From contig CAMAQF010000001.1 in NCBI GenBank assembly GCA_945860265.1, positions 167,041-231,040 on the forward strand: a DNA stretch of 64,000 nt, given 5' to 3'. The position numbers and the translations under genes were made by a program. This DNA comes from Emticicia agri (GTDB taxonomy: Bacteria; Bacteroidota; Bacteroidia; Cytophagales; Spirosomataceae). The notes below the pieces were generated by a model. That model saw only the letters and a program-made list of their open reading frames with translations, did no database searches and was not told where the DNA came from. Below are positions 17,016-26,810 of the stretch, piece after piece; positions within the stretch are counted from its first letter, which is position 1; each line of letters opens with the position of its first letter.

Positions 17016-18959
17016 ATGCTTGATATTATTCATTTACTACCCGACTCGATAGCCAATCAGATTGCGGCAGGTGAAGTAGTGCAACGACCAGCGTCGGTAG
17101 TGAAAGAGCTTATGGAAAACTCGATTGACGCTCAGGCCAATTATATACAGTTGATTGTAAAAGATGCTGGTCGCACGCTCATTCAAGTAATTGACGACGG
17201 CATGGGAATGTCGGCTACTGATGCTCGTATGAGTTTTGAGCGGCACGCCACTTCAAAAATTCGCACCGCTGATGACCTTTTTTCGATTCTGACGATGGGT
17301 TTTCGTGGCGAGGCATTGGCTTCTATTGCGGCCATCTCCCAAGTAGAATTACGCAGCCGCCGAATGATTGACGAAGTAGGCACAATGATTCGTATCGAAG
17401 GCTCAGAAATAAATAGCCAAGAGTCAGTTTCCTGCACAAAAGGCACGAATTTTCAAGTAAAAAACCTATTTTTTAATGTTCCTGCTCGACGAAACTTTCT
17501 AAAATCGAATCCCGTCGAGATGAAACATATTCTTGATGAATTCCAAAGAGTTTCGTTGGCTCACCCAGAAATTACTTTTACACTTTATCATAATGATGTA
17601 GAAGTTTATAACCTTCCTGCGGGAAAACTTAGCCGAAGAATTGTTGATATTTTCGGAAAAACTTACCGAGAACAACTGGCAAGTTGCGAAGAAGAAACGC
17701 CATTTGTGAATATTTCGGGCTACTTAGGCAAACCAGAATCAGCAAAAAAAGGGCGTGGTGAACAGTTTTTCTTTGTAAATAAACGTTTTATCAAGCACAA
17801 TTATTTACACCATGCCGTTCTGAGTGCTTTTGAGTCAACGATTCCGGAGGGTAGCAGCCCATTTTATGTGTTGTTTATCGAAATCAATCCTTCGCACATT
17901 GATATAAATATTCATCCGACTAAAACTGAGATAAAATTTGACGACGAACGAGCCGTTTATGCCATTATTCGCTCGGCAGTCCGAAGAGCCATCGGAGTTT
18001 ATAATCTTACCCCTACGATAGATTTTGATTCGGATATAAATTTTGCAAATCTGACGAATACCAATCGTTTCAGCGATTCGCCAAATCCAGTTAAGCCTTC
18101 ATTTTCGGGTTTAAACGATTTTGAAAATGCTCGTAATTCATCACAGCAAGGCACTTATCAGCCACAACAAGTTGATCATTATCGAGAAAAACGGGGTGCC
18201 GTCCAACGGGGTGCCGGCCAACGCGATAACGCATCTTCAACTCCCGAAAATTGGCGAAAACTTTTTGAAGGTTTAGAGAGCTTTAAACCTAATAATCAAT
18301 CAACTTTGGGGTTTGATTCAGAACAAATGACTATGGGAAGTAAGGCCAACGTTATTTCGGACGAAAGCCGCAGAATTGCGGAAATACAAGAAATTAGTGC
18401 GATTCAGATACAAAATCGTTTTATAATAGCCCAAGCCAAAAGTGGATTGATGCTCATCGACCAGCGAGCGGCTTATGAGCGAATTTTATACGAAAAATAT
18501 TATAACAATTTAAATAATAAAAAATCGTTTACTCAACAACTCCTCTTTCCAAAAACCTTAGATTTACAACCATCCGATTATCAGTTGGTTATAGAAATTC
18601 AAGAGGAGATAAAGGCATTGGGCTTTTCGTTTGAAGAATTTGGACAGCATACTATTAAAATTAATGGTGTTCCGCCTGAAGTACAAGAAGAAAACGAAAA
18701 AGAGATTTTTGAGGGTTTAGTACAACAATTTAAAACTAATCAGACTGATTTACAGTTAGATAGAATAGAAAACGTAGCACGTTCGTTTTCGAAGCGTTCG
18801 TCATCGAAATACATGGGTGAACTCTCAATAATTGAGATAAACCTGCTGATTCACCAGCTTTTTGAGACCGCCTTGCCGAGCTACACACCTAATGGTGAAC
18901 CAATTATGACAATTTTGTCATTAGACCAACTAGCCGAATTACTGAATCACAAACAGTAA
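17016..18959 (+). CDS. mutL: DNA mismatch repair protein MutL
   Basis: 647 aa, the usual size. It couples MutS mismatch recognition to strand incision. The GHKL ATPase domain is complete: IANQIAAGEVVQRPASVVKEL, ENSIDAQA (Mg/ATP), DDGMGM, ERHATSKI and GFRGEALASI. After a low-complexity linker (about residues 340-430) comes the C-terminal dimerisation domain. That domain contains DQRAAYER where nuclease MutL proteins often carry DQHAAHERI, so the region is present but altered; the DQHA(x)2E(x)4E endonuclease motif cannot be scored as intact. The start at 17016 was chosen because an upstream TTG lies in an intergenic repeat. Two rhomboid genes follow. Confidence 0.95.
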   Translation: MLDIIHLLPDSIANQIAAGEVVQRPASVVKELMENSIDAQANYIQLIVKDAGRTLIQVIDDGMGMSATDARMSFERHATSKIRTADDLFSILTMGFRGEALASIAAISQVELRSRRMIDEVGTMIRIEGSEINSQESVSCTKGTNFQVKNLFFNVPARRNFLKSNPVEMKHILDEFQRVSLAHPEITFTLYHNDVEVYNLPAGKLSRRIVDIFGKTYREQLASCEEETPFVNISGYLGKPESAKKGRGEQFFFVNKRFIKHNYLHHAVLSAFESTIPEGSSPFYVLFIEINPSHIDINIHPTKTEIKFDDERAVYAIIRSAVRRAIGVYNLTPTIDFDSDINFANLTNTNRFSDSPNPVKPSFSGLNDFENARNSSQQGTYQPQQVDHYREKRGAVQRGAGQRDNASSTPENWRKLFEGLESFKPNNQSTLGFDSEQMTMGSKANVISDESRRIAEIQEISAIQIQNRFIIAQAKSGLMLIDQRAAYERILYEKYYNNLNNKKSFTQQLLFPKTLDLQPSDYQLVIEIQEEIKALGFSFEEFGQHTIKINGVPPEVQEENEKEIFEGLVQQFKTNQTDLQLDRIENVARSFSKRSSSKYMGELSIIEINLLIHQLFETALPSYTPNGEPIMTILSLDQLAELLNHKQ

Positions 18960-19001
18960 TTTTAAGTTTAACGAAAAAGCTTTTTTAACCAAAATTACGA
19001 T

Positions 19002-19640
19002 ATGTTTCAAGTTACACCTGTTGTTCGTAACTTATTGATAGCAAATATTGCTGTTTATTTAGTACAGAGTTTTTTGAGAATTGATTTAGCCACAATTTTT
19101 GGTTATCATACATTTTCGCTACAAGAAATGGGGCTTTTCAACCCTATTCAGGTTTTTACGTATATGTTTCTGCATTCAGGCACGAGTCATATTTTTAGTA
19201 ATATGTTTGGTTTGTTTATGTTTGGTCCGATGCTAGAAAATTTCTTAGGTAGCAAGCGTTTTTTGATTTTATATATTGTGTCAGGAGTTGGAGCGTGTTT
19301 ACTTCATGGAGGCATCAGTCTTTACGAAATTTCTCAATTTCCTCTTGATTCTGCCGAATATACAATGATGATGAGTACTCCTATGGTTGGAGCTTCGGGA
19401 GCGATTTTTGGAATGTTGGGAGCTTTTGCAAGATTATTTCCGAATACTGAAATGATAATTTTTCCGCTTCCAATACCTGTCAAGGCAAAATATTTAGTAT
19501 CTTTATATGCACTTTTCGAGATTTTCTCGGGTTTCTACAACGTTATGCCTGGCGTTGCACATTTTGCCCACATAGGTGGCTTGATTTTTGGAATATTATT
19601 GATTAATTACTGGAACAAAAAAAAGGATAGATTTTACTAG
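19002..19640 (+). CDS. Rhomboid-family intramembrane serine protease (first of two)
   Basis: 212 aa, six predicted membrane helices. The rhomboid core is complete: the HIFSNMFG motif of helix 2 (about residues 63-70), the nucleophile Ser132 in GASGAIFG, and the catalytic His190 in HFAHIGGLIFG. It would cleave membrane proteins within the bilayer; the substrates are unknown. It lies 42 bases after mutL and only 2 bases before a second rhomboid, so the three genes probably form an operon. Confidence 0.92.
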   Translation: MFQVTPVVRNLLIANIAVYLVQSFLRIDLATIFGYHTFSLQEMGLFNPIQVFTYMFLHSGTSHIFSNMFGLFMFGPMLENFLGSKRFLILYIVSGVGACLLHGGISLYEISQFPLDSAEYTMMMSTPMVGASGAIFGMLGAFARLFPNTEMIIFPLPIPVKAKYLVSLYALFEIFSGFYNVMPGVAHFAHIGGLIFGILLINYWNKKKDRFY

Positions 19641-19642
19641 CA

Positions 19643-20551
19643 GTGGCAAGTTTCATAGACGACATAAAAAGTCCATTTAGGAAAGGAAATACATTGGTGC
19701 AACTCATGCTCATCAATGCTGCAGTTTTTTTGTCTCTGATTTTAATAGGTTTTATCTTTTCTTTTTCCCCTAGTGGTGGATTAATCAAAAAAACCATCGC
19801 TGATAATTTTGATTTGATTGCTCCAATTAATTCTTTTATCCGCAAACCTTGGACTCTCCTTACCTATTGCTTTACGCACGACGGTTTTTTTCATTTACTG
19901 TTCAATATGCTTTCGTTGTTTTGGTTTGGAACTTTGGTACAAGAGTTTGTCGGAAGTAGAAAATTATTAAATATTTATCTGATTGGTGGAATAATCAGCG
20001 GTTTGATTTACGTAGCTGTTTATAATTTATTGGCTTTATCGCCTAAGATAAACAATATTAGTCCAACTATTTTAGGTGCTTCAGCGGCGGTTTATGCGGT
20101 GATGTTTGCAGCCGTTGCTTTGCTTCCCGAATATGAGTTTTATTTATTTGGAATTATACTTATTAAAATCAAATACCTCGCTGGGGCTTTCTTGATAATA
20201 TCGTTTGTAGTACCAAGTAGTGGAGTCTCTCATTTAGGCGGAGCAATAGCTGGTTATTCATACATTTATTTATTACGTCGAGGCACAGATTTAGGAAGTC
20301 CGATAGAAGCCGTTAGCTATTGGTGGAGCAACCTTTGGAAACCAAAACAAAAAGTAAAAATTCCGCAAAGAAAATACAGCGAGTCAACGGTTGCGAACAA
20401 AAATGGCAGTAATTCAAACGCTGATGCTAATTATTTCCCTGACCAAGATGAAGTAGATTCTATTTTGGATAAAATAGGCAAATCAGGATACGAAAGTCTA
20501 ACAAAAGAAGAAAAGCAAAAACTCTACCGAGCAAGTCAAAAGAAAGATTAA
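19643..20551 (+). CDS. Rhomboid-family protease with DUF6576-like tail (second of two)
   Basis: 302 aa with a GTG start 2 bases after the first rhomboid. It has the helix-2 motif HLLFNMLSLFWFG (about residues 84-96), a Ser147 in GASAAVYA and His197 in SHLGG. The residue after the active serine is Ala instead of the usual Gly, but the Ser-His dyad is kept. The C-terminal soluble tail (about 265-300, EVDSILDKIGKSGYESLTKEEKQKLY) is the short DUF6576-type helix-turn segment often attached to rhomboids in this phylum. Tandem pairs may act on different substrates; that is inference. Confidence 0.9.
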   Translation: MASFIDDIKSPFRKGNTLVQLMLINAAVFLSLILIGFIFSFSPSGGLIKKTIADNFDLIAPINSFIRKPWTLLTYCFTHDGFFHLLFNMLSLFWFGTLVQEFVGSRKLLNIYLIGGIISGLIYVAVYNLLALSPKINNISPTILGASAAVYAVMFAAVALLPEYEFYLFGIILIKIKYLAGAFLIISFVVPSSGVSHLGGAIAGYSYIYLLRRGTDLGSPIEAVSYWWSNLWKPKQKVKIPQRKYSESTVANKNGSNSNADANYFPDQDEVDSILDKIGKSGYESLTKEEKQKLYRASQKKD

Positions 20552-20578
20552 AATTTCTAAATTTTCTGTACATTTGTA

Positions 20579-20586
20579 ATCTATTG
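20579..20586 (+). promoter_or_regulatory. Possible -7 box upstream of dxs
   Basis: TACATTTG fits TAnnTTTG and lies 135 bases before the dxs start, just after the second rhomboid. No exact TTTG lies 19 bases upstream (TTTC is at 20554-20557). The spacer 20587-20720 has no other feature. Confidence 0.35.
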
Positions 20587-20720
20587 CAAACTTCAAAGGC
20601 TAAACCTTTTAAGATTGAAAAAGTAATGTTTACCTATGAGTAAATTTTCCTTTTCAAATCGAACAATTTTAGCTCTACTAAGTTTTAAAAAGACAATCTA
20701 ACCTTTATTGGTCAAAAGAT

Positions 20721-22652
20721 ATGCTCATAACGCCCGGTGAAATACTAAAAAACATCTATATTCCTTCAGATTTACGAAACGTTGACCGAACGAAACTTCC
20801 ACAAGTTGCCGATGAACTCCGTCAATACATCATCGATATGGTTTCTGTCTATGGTGGACACTTCAGCTCAAGCCTCGGTGTCGTTGAACTTACTGTTGCT
20901 TTGCACTATGTTTTTAATACGCCCGATGACCAACTCGTATGGGATGTAGGCCACCAAGCCTATGGACACAAAATCTTAACCGGAAGACGTGAAAACTTTC
21001 ACACAAATCGTCTTTATGGCGGTCTATCAGGTTTTCCTAAGAGAAAAGAAAGCGAATACGATACTTTCGGTGTTGGGCATTCATCTACTTCAATTTCGGC
21101 GGCCGTCGGAATGGCTGTTGCATCAAACATCAATCGCGAACCGAAACGTCAGCACATTGCAATCATTGGCGATGGTTCAATGACAGCAGGTATGGCTTTT
21201 GAGGGCATGAACCACGCAGGTGCTTTGAAAGATGCTAATGTATTGATTATCTTGAATGATAACTGCATGGCAATCGACTCAAATGTGGGAGCCTTGAAAG
21301 AATATTTGACAGATATTACAACCTCAAAAACATATAATAACGTAAAAGACGAGGTTTGGCAGCTACTCGGCAAAATGAGTACATTTGGTAAAAGTGCCAG
21401 AAAAATTGTTGCAAAGGTAGAAAATGCCATGAAAGGTGCTTTATTGAGCCAAAGTAACTTCTTTGAAGCATTGAATCTTCGTTATTTCGGGCCAATTGAT
21501 GGCCATGACATCGACCATTTAGTAAGTATTTTGGAAGACCTAAAAGATATTCCTGGCCCTAAAATTCTTCACCTTCTGACCGTTAAAGGAAAAGGCTTCA
21601 CTCCGGCCGAAAAAGAACAGACTAAATGGCACGCCCCAGGTCTATTTGATAAAGTAACGGGCGTAATTCAGAAGAAAGTTTATGACAAGCCAATGCCGCC
21701 AAAATACCAAGATGTATTTGGTAATACGATTGTAGAATTGGCCGAAAAAAATGATAAAATCGTTGGTGTAACACCTGCTATGCCATCGGGTTCTTCATTA
21801 AATATTATGATGAAAGTCATGCCCGAACGTGCTTTTGATGTAGGTATTGCAGAGCAACATGCTGTTACTTTTTCAGCTGGTATGGCAACTCGTGACTTGG
21901 TAGTTTATTGTAATATCTACTCAAGTTTCATGCAGCGTGCCTACGACCAAGTGATACACGATGTATGTTTGCAGCAACTTCCTGTCATTTTCTGTCTCGA
22001 CCGAGCAGGTTTTGCAGGAGCTGATGGCCCTACGCACCATGGAGCATACGACATTGCGTTTATGCGTTGTATACCGCACATGGTTGTGGCTTCACCAATG
22101 AACGAAGAAGAGTTGCGTAATTTGATGTACACTTTTCAACTGGAAGAAACCCAAAAACTAAAAACTGCCTTCACGATTCGTTATCCAAGAGGTGAAGGTG
22201 TGATGCCAGATTGGAAACGTCCATTCCAAAAAATTGAAATCGGGAAAGGTCATAAAATTAAAGATGGTGAAGAAGTAGCCATTTTGACAATTGGGCATAT
22301 TGGTAATTATGCGGTAAAAGCCTGCGAAATGCTTGAAAAAGAAGACTTAAATCCTGCACATTATGATTTAAGATTTGTAAAGCCACTCGATGAAGCGATG
22401 CTTCATGAAGTTTTCCAAAAATTTGACCGAGTAATAACCGTAGAAGACGGATGCCTACAAGGCGGTATGGGAACTGCAGTTTTAGAATTTATGATTGATA
22501 ATGATTACAATGCTAAAGTGAAACGCTTGGGTATTCCAGACCGCATTGTAGAACACGGTGAGCAAATTGAACTTCATCACGAATGTGGCTTCGATCCTGA
22601 AGGTATTGCCAATGCCGTGCGTGAATTTGCAGATGCTTCTGTTTTATTATAA
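20721..22652 (+). CDS. dxs: 1-deoxy-D-xylulose-5-phosphate synthase
   Basis: 643 aa. It condenses pyruvate with glyceraldehyde 3-phosphate to DXP, the entry to the MEP isoprenoid pathway, and uses thiamin pyrophosphate. The TPP fold shows VWDVGHQAYGHKILTGRR, GVGHSSTSISAAVGMA and the Mg/TPP motif GDGSMTAGMAFEGMNHAG through NDN. The pyrimidine-domain signature is DVGIAEQHAVTFSAGMA, and the C-terminal transketolase domain ends near residue 640. Because it needs TPP, its supply may be linked with the TPP-controlled receptor at 12-14 kb, but no direct link is visible. A strong terminator follows. Confidence 0.97.
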   Translation: MLITPGEILKNIYIPSDLRNVDRTKLPQVADELRQYIIDMVSVYGGHFSSSLGVVELTVALHYVFNTPDDQLVWDVGHQAYGHKILTGRRENFHTNRLYGGLSGFPKRKESEYDTFGVGHSSTSISAAVGMAVASNINREPKRQHIAIIGDGSMTAGMAFEGMNHAGALKDANVLIILNDNCMAIDSNVGALKEYLTDITTSKTYNNVKDEVWQLLGKMSTFGKSARKIVAKVENAMKGALLSQSNFFEALNLRYFGPIDGHDIDHLVSILEDLKDIPGPKILHLLTVKGKGFTPAEKEQTKWHAPGLFDKVTGVIQKKVYDKPMPPKYQDVFGNTIVELAEKNDKIVGVTPAMPSGSSLNIMMKVMPERAFDVGIAEQHAVTFSAGMATRDLVVYCNIYSSFMQRAYDQVIHDVCLQQLPVIFCLDRAGFAGADGPTHHGAYDIAFMRCIPHMVVASPMNEEELRNLMYTFQLEETQKLKTAFTIRYPRGEGVMPDWKRPFQKIEIGKGHKIKDGEEVAILTIGHIGNYAVKACEMLEKEDLNPAHYDLRFVKPLDEAMLHEVFQKFDRVITVEDGCLQGGMGTAVLEFMIDNDYNAKVKRLGIPDRIVEHGEQIELHHECGFDPEGIANAVREFADASVLL

Positions 22653-22690
22653 AAAGTAAGACGGAAATTCTCTAGACTATGTGTATATAT

Positions 22691-22728
22691 AAAAGCCTCG
22701 ACCTATCAAATACTGGTCTAGGCTTTTT
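22691..22728. terminator. Terminator after dxs
   Basis: AAAAGCCT-C-GACC (22691-22703) pairs with GGTC-T-AGGCTTTT (22715-22727) with one mismatch, followed by TATTTTT. It separates dxs from uvrA. Confidence 0.8.
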
Positions 22729-22760
22729 ATTTTTCTGAACCACCACCATAGTTTTTTAGT

Positions 22761-22768
22761 TATATTTG
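22761..22768 (+). promoter_or_regulatory. -7 box for uvrA
   Basis: TATATTTG fits TAnnTTTG exactly, directly after the dxs terminator. Its TTG would otherwise be the most upstream in-frame start codon of uvrA, so translation should begin downstream at GTG 22793. Confidence 0.5.
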
Positions 22769-22792
22769 TATGAAAAACTGAGCAAAAAAATA

Positions 22793-25642
22793 GTGAGCAA
22801 TAAAAAACTGAATGACATTGACCTAACTGGCTACGATCAAATCGAAGTTTTTGGTGCAAGAGAACATAACCTCAAAAACATTGATGTGAGTATTCCACGA
22901 AACAAACTGGTAGTTATCACTGGTATTTCGGGTAGTGGGAAATCATCTTTGGCTTTTGATACAATTTATGCCGAAGGTCAACGCCGCTACATGGAGAGTT
23001 TTTCGGCATACGCACGTAGTTTTATTGGTAATATGGAGCGTCCTGACGTTGATAAAATTAATGGTCTTTCGCCTGTAATTTCAATCGAACAGAAAACTAC
23101 CTCTAAAAATCCTCGCTCAACGGTTGGTACTACAACCGAAATCTATGACTTTCTCCGTTTATTATTTGCCCGTGCGGGCGAGGCTTTTAGCTATATAACT
23201 GGTAATAAAATGGTTAAGCAAACGCAAGACCAAATCATTGACCAAATTTTGCAACAGTTTGATAATCAAAAAGTTACGTTACTTGCTCCCATCATTAAAG
23301 GTCGTAAAGGTCATTACCGAGAACTTTTTGTACAAATTGCCAAATTAGGTTATAACAAGGTGCGTGTCGATGGCGAAGTTTTGGAGATAAACCCAAAAAT
23401 GCAACTCGACCGATACAAAATACACGACATTGAGATTGTTATTGATAGGGTTATTCCGAAAATAGAAGACCGTTATCGTTTAAGTCAATCAGTCGGAACG
23501 GCTTTGAAGCAAGGCAAAGGCTCTATGATGCTTTTGGATAACAAAAATCAAACGCAATATTTTTCGCAAAATCTCACTGACCCCGAATCGGGAATTTCTT
23601 ATGAAGACCCTTCGCCAAATAGTTTTTCGTTCAACTCTCCTTATGGGGCGTGTCCGACTTGCAATGGACTGGGTACAATCGAACAAATTACCGAAGAGTC
23701 AATCATTCCTGACCGTAGCCTAAGCATTACTCGTGGAGGAATTGCTCCGCTGGGAGAATACCGTGATTTATGGATTTTCAAACAAATTGAGGTAATTCTG
23801 AAGGCTTATAAATCGAATATTGCTACACCTATTGAAAAGATTCCAGAAGATGCATTAAAAACAATTCTGTATGGAAGCGATACTCCGCTGCCAGTTCCGT
23901 CAAAGAAATATCCAGGTACAGAGTGGAATACAACTTTTGAGGGCGTAATTACTTTTTTGAAACGTCAGCAAGACTCCGACAATGATAAAATTCAAGATTG
24001 GGTACATGATTATTTGGTCATAAAAACTTGTCCCGATTGCGAAGGTCAGCGACTAAAAAAAGAATCTCTCAACTTCAAAATCGCTAAAAATAATGTTGCC
24101 GATTTGGCTGAAATGGACATCAGCGAATTAGAAGAATGGTTTACTGATTTGGAAACTCGTTTGTCTAATCGTCAAAATGTTATTGCCAAAGAGATTTTGA
24201 AAGAAATTAGAAAAAGAATTGGCTTTCTGATGGGTATTGGCTTAGACTACCTCACACTCAACCGCCCGCTTCGTACGCTTTCGGGTGGAGAATCACAGCG
24301 TATTCGTTTGGCTACTCAAATTGGCACACAATTGGTGGGCGTTCTGTATATCATGGATGAGCCAAGCATTGGTTTACACCAAAGAGACAACGTAAAATTG
24401 ATTCAAGCACTGAAAGATTTACGAGATTTAGGCAATACTGTTTTGGTCGTAGAACACGACAAAGACATGATGCTAGAATCAGATTATATTTTGGATATTG
24501 GCCCGGGAGCAGGCCGACACGGTGGAAATATTGTTGGACGTGGAACGCCACAAGAGTTTATCAAAAATCGGAGTACAACTTCCGATTATTTAAGTGGCCG
24601 AATTAATATTGAAGTGCCGAAAGAGCGACGTAAAGGCAATGGTAAATACCTGATAATCAAAGGAGCAACTGGACATAATTTGAAGAATGTCACACTGAAA
24701 CTTCCTTTGGGAAAAATGATTTGTATCACAGGCGTGAGTGGAAGTGGAAAGTCTTCGTTGATTCACGAAACACTTTTTCCTGTGCTTAACAAACATTTTT
24801 ATAATTCAAAAAGAGAGCCATTAGCCCACAAATCAATCGAGGGACTCGAACATCTTGATAAAGTAATTGAGGTTGACCAAAGTCCAATCGGGCGTACACC
24901 CCGTAGTAATCCTGCAACTTATACAGGAATGTTTTCGGAGATTCGTACACTTTTTGCCGAATTGCCAGAAGCTAAAATAAGAGCTTATAAACCTGGACGT
25001 TTTTCGTTTAACGTAAAAGGTGGGCGTTGCGAAGATTGTGAAGGTGCGGGCATGAAGAAAATCGAAATGGAGTTTTTGCCCGATGTACACGTAGCTTGTG
25101 AAACTTGTAAAGGAAAACGTTTCAATCGTGAAACATTGGAAGTGCGTTATAAAGGCAAGTCAATTGCTGATGTATTGGACATGACTGTGGAGCAAGCCGT
25201 TGAGATTTTTGAGAATATTCCAAAAATTAATAGAAAAGTTCAGATTTTGAATGAAGTTGGCTTGGGGTATATTACACTTGGGCAACATGCGACCACTCTT
25301 TCGGGAGGAGAAGCTCAACGAGTAAAATTATCGGAAGAATTATCAAAGAAAGATACAGGTAAAACCATTTATATCTTAGATGAGCCAACAACTGGGCTTC
25401 ATTTTAAAGATATTCAGAAATTACTCGAAGTATTGCAAAAACTGGCCGACAAAGGGAATACTGTTCTAATTATTGAGCATAACCTCGATGTAATAAAAGT
25501 TGCCGATCACGTGATTGATGTTGGCCCCGAAGGTGGAAATAAAGGAGGAGCAATTGTAGCAGAAGGCACTCCTGAGCAAGTTGCAAAGGTTAAAGGTAGC
25601 TATACTGGTTTCTTCTTGAAAGAAGAATTATATTTAAAGTAA
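22793..25642 (+). CDS. uvrA: Excinuclease ABC subunit A
   Basis: 949 aa, the damage-recognition ATPase of nucleotide excision repair. It has two ABC ATPase modules. The first Walker A is [10 protein letters not shown], with signature [19 protein letters not shown] and Walker B region [14 protein letters not shown]. The second Walker A is [15 protein letters not shown], with signature [14 protein letters not shown] and [12 protein letters not shown]. Both zinc fingers are present: CPTCNGLG with the CPDCEG pair, and CEDCEGAG with CETCKGKR. The GTG at 22793 is the preferred start because the earlier TTG lies in a promoter box. UvrB and UvrC are not in the window. Probably monocistronic. Confidence 0.96.
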   Translation: MSNKKLNDIDLTGYDQIEVFGAREHNLKNIDVSIPRNKLVVITGISGSGKSSLAFDTIYAEGQRRYMESFSAYARSFIGNMERPDVDKINGLSPVISIEQKTTSKNPRSTVGTTTEIYDFLRLLFARAGEAFSYITGNKMVKQTQDQIIDQILQQFDNQKVTLLAPIIKGRKGHYRELFVQIAKLGYNKVRVDGEVLEINPKMQLDRYKIHDIEIVIDRVIPKIEDRYRLSQSVGTALKQGKGSMMLLDNKNQTQYFSQNLTDPESGISYEDPSPNSFSFNSPYGACPTCNGLGTIEQITEESIIPDRSLSITRGGIAPLGEYRDLWIFKQIEVILKAYKSNIATPIEKIPEDALKTILYGSDTPLPVPSKKYPGTEWNTTFEGVITFLKRQQDSDNDKIQDWVHDYLVIKTCPDCEGQRLKKESLNFKIAKNNVADLAEMDISELEEWFTDLETRLSNRQNVIAKEILKEIRKRIGFLMGIGLDYLTLNRPLRTLSGGESQRIRLATQIGTQLVGVLYIMDEPSIGLHQRDNVKLIQALKDLRDLGNTVLVVEHDKDMMLESDYILDIGPGAGRHGGNIVGRGTPQEFIKNRSTTSDYLSGRINIEVPKERRKGNGKYLIIKGATGHNLKNVTLKLPLGKMICITGVSGSGKSSLIHETLFPVLNKHFYNSKREPLAHKSIEGLEHLDKVIEVDQSPIGRTPRSNPATYTGMFSEIRTLFAELPEAKIRAYKPGRFSFNVKGGRCEDCEGAGMKKIEMEFLPDVHVACETCKGKRFNRETLEVRYKGKSIADVLDMTVEQAVEIFENIPKINRKVQILNEVGLGYITLGQHATTLSGGEAQRVKLSEELSKKDTGKTIYILDEPTTGLHFKDIQKLLEVLQKLADKGNTVLIIEHNLDVIKVADHVIDVGPEGGNKGGAIVAEGTPEQVAKVKGSYTGFFLKEELYLK

Positions 25643-25774
25643 TTTTTCTCTTAAACTGAATACATTTATCAAAGTATATTTGTTCAATATTTACAACTTT
25701 GCATAATATTAAAATTAGCCTCATATTGTTTATTCTCTTTTATCAAGATAATTTAAAAATAAAACTTTTCGATT

Positions 25775-26764
25775 ATGTCATTATTAAAAGAATTACTTAG
25801 CGAATTAATTACATTTTTCAGAATTAATGGTTTGATAGAAATTATCCAATCTGGAAATTTTAGGGTTTTACTAAGCTTTGAAGGATTCTTAGCCTTACTT
25901 TCCCCAATAACACCATTTATTGTTTTTTTTGAATTTGTGTGGCTTTTGATTCAGTATCGATTCCGAGCCTCTGTTTATAAAATAACTTTCCTTATTATTT
26001 TGACAAATCGAATCATGAGTAGGCTAATTGGTATATCGGTGCTTGTCCTAACAATAGGGATATTCCAGAAATATGCTATTATCCAAACTTCTATAACTTG
26101 GTATTGGTTTATTTATGGGTATTTGGTTTATGAACTTAATAATTTTATTCGTCACTATCTTACTCATAAAGTGCGTTTATTGTGGTGTTTTCATTCAGTA
26201 CACCACTCGCCCGAAGACCTTAATTCGTCGGTAACACTTACTACTTTTTTTGTAGAAAACCTTTATTCAGAGTTTTTTGCAGCCATGTTTTGTATGATTT
26301 TGGGTGTGCAGCCACTTATGCTTTTTGCCATAATGATTATCGATAGCATTTGGGGGGCATTTGTGCACGTAAGTGAAGGCACATTGAAAAATGCACGACT
26401 GGGGTTTTTAGAAAAATTCATTTTGACACCTTCTCACCATCGTGTACATCACGGACGAAATCATTTGTATATGGATACTAATTTTTGTTCAATCATCAAT
26501 ATTTGGGATATTATTTTTAGAACTTATCAAGAAGAAAAAGAAGAAATTCCCGTTGAATACGGCATCACTCGCCCAATGGACTCAAGTAAGTTTGTAGATG
26601 TTTATTTTGGTGAAAGTATAAGTCTTTGGCATGATGTCCTCGCAGCACCAGGATTGAAAAATAAGATTGCATATATCTTTATGCCCCCAGGTTGGAGCCA
26701 TATAGGCGAATATGAAACAGCCACAACACTTCGCAAACAAGCAATTAATGAATTTAAAAAATAA
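25775..26764 (+). CDS. Sterol desaturase / fatty acid hydroxylase family protein
   Basis: 329 aa integral membrane di-iron enzyme. Four or five hydrophobic helices surround the histidine boxes RHYLTHK (about residues 126-132), FHSVHHS (about 140-147) and SHHRVHHGRN (about 220-229), which bind the two irons. The family hydroxylates or desaturates lipids, carotenoids, sterols or sphingolipid acyl chains using oxygen. The substrate is unknown; hydroxylation of a membrane lipid acyl chain is a reasonable inference for Bacteroidota. It is flanked by uvrA and a convergent D,D-peptidase gene and ends at a shared hairpin. Confidence 0.9.
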   Translation: MSLLKELLSELITFFRINGLIEIIQSGNFRVLLSFEGFLALLSPITPFIVFFEFVWLLIQYRFRASVYKITFLIILTNRIMSRLIGISVLVLTIGIFQKYAIIQTSITWYWFIYGYLVYELNNFIRHYLTHKVRLLWCFHSVHHSPEDLNSSVTLTTFFVENLYSEFFAAMFCMILGVQPLMLFAIMIIDSIWGAFVHVSEGTLKNARLGFLEKFILTPSHHRVHHGRNHLYMDTNFCSIINIWDIIFRTYQEEKEEIPVEYGITRPMDSSKFVDVYFGESISLWHDVLAAPGLKNKIAYIFMPPGWSHIGEYETATTLRKQAINEFKK

Positions 26765-26767
26765 CGA

Positions 26768-26805
26768 TTGAGAAAGCCTAGTGCCACACTCATTAGGCTT
26801 TCTCA
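26768..26805. terminator. Bidirectional terminator hairpin
   Basis: TTGAGAAAGCCTA (26768-26780) pairs perfectly with TAGGCTTTCTCAA (26793-26805), 13 base pairs with a 12-base loop, between the convergent hydroxylase and D,D-peptidase genes. Confidence 0.7.
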
Positions 26806-26810
26806 ATAAC

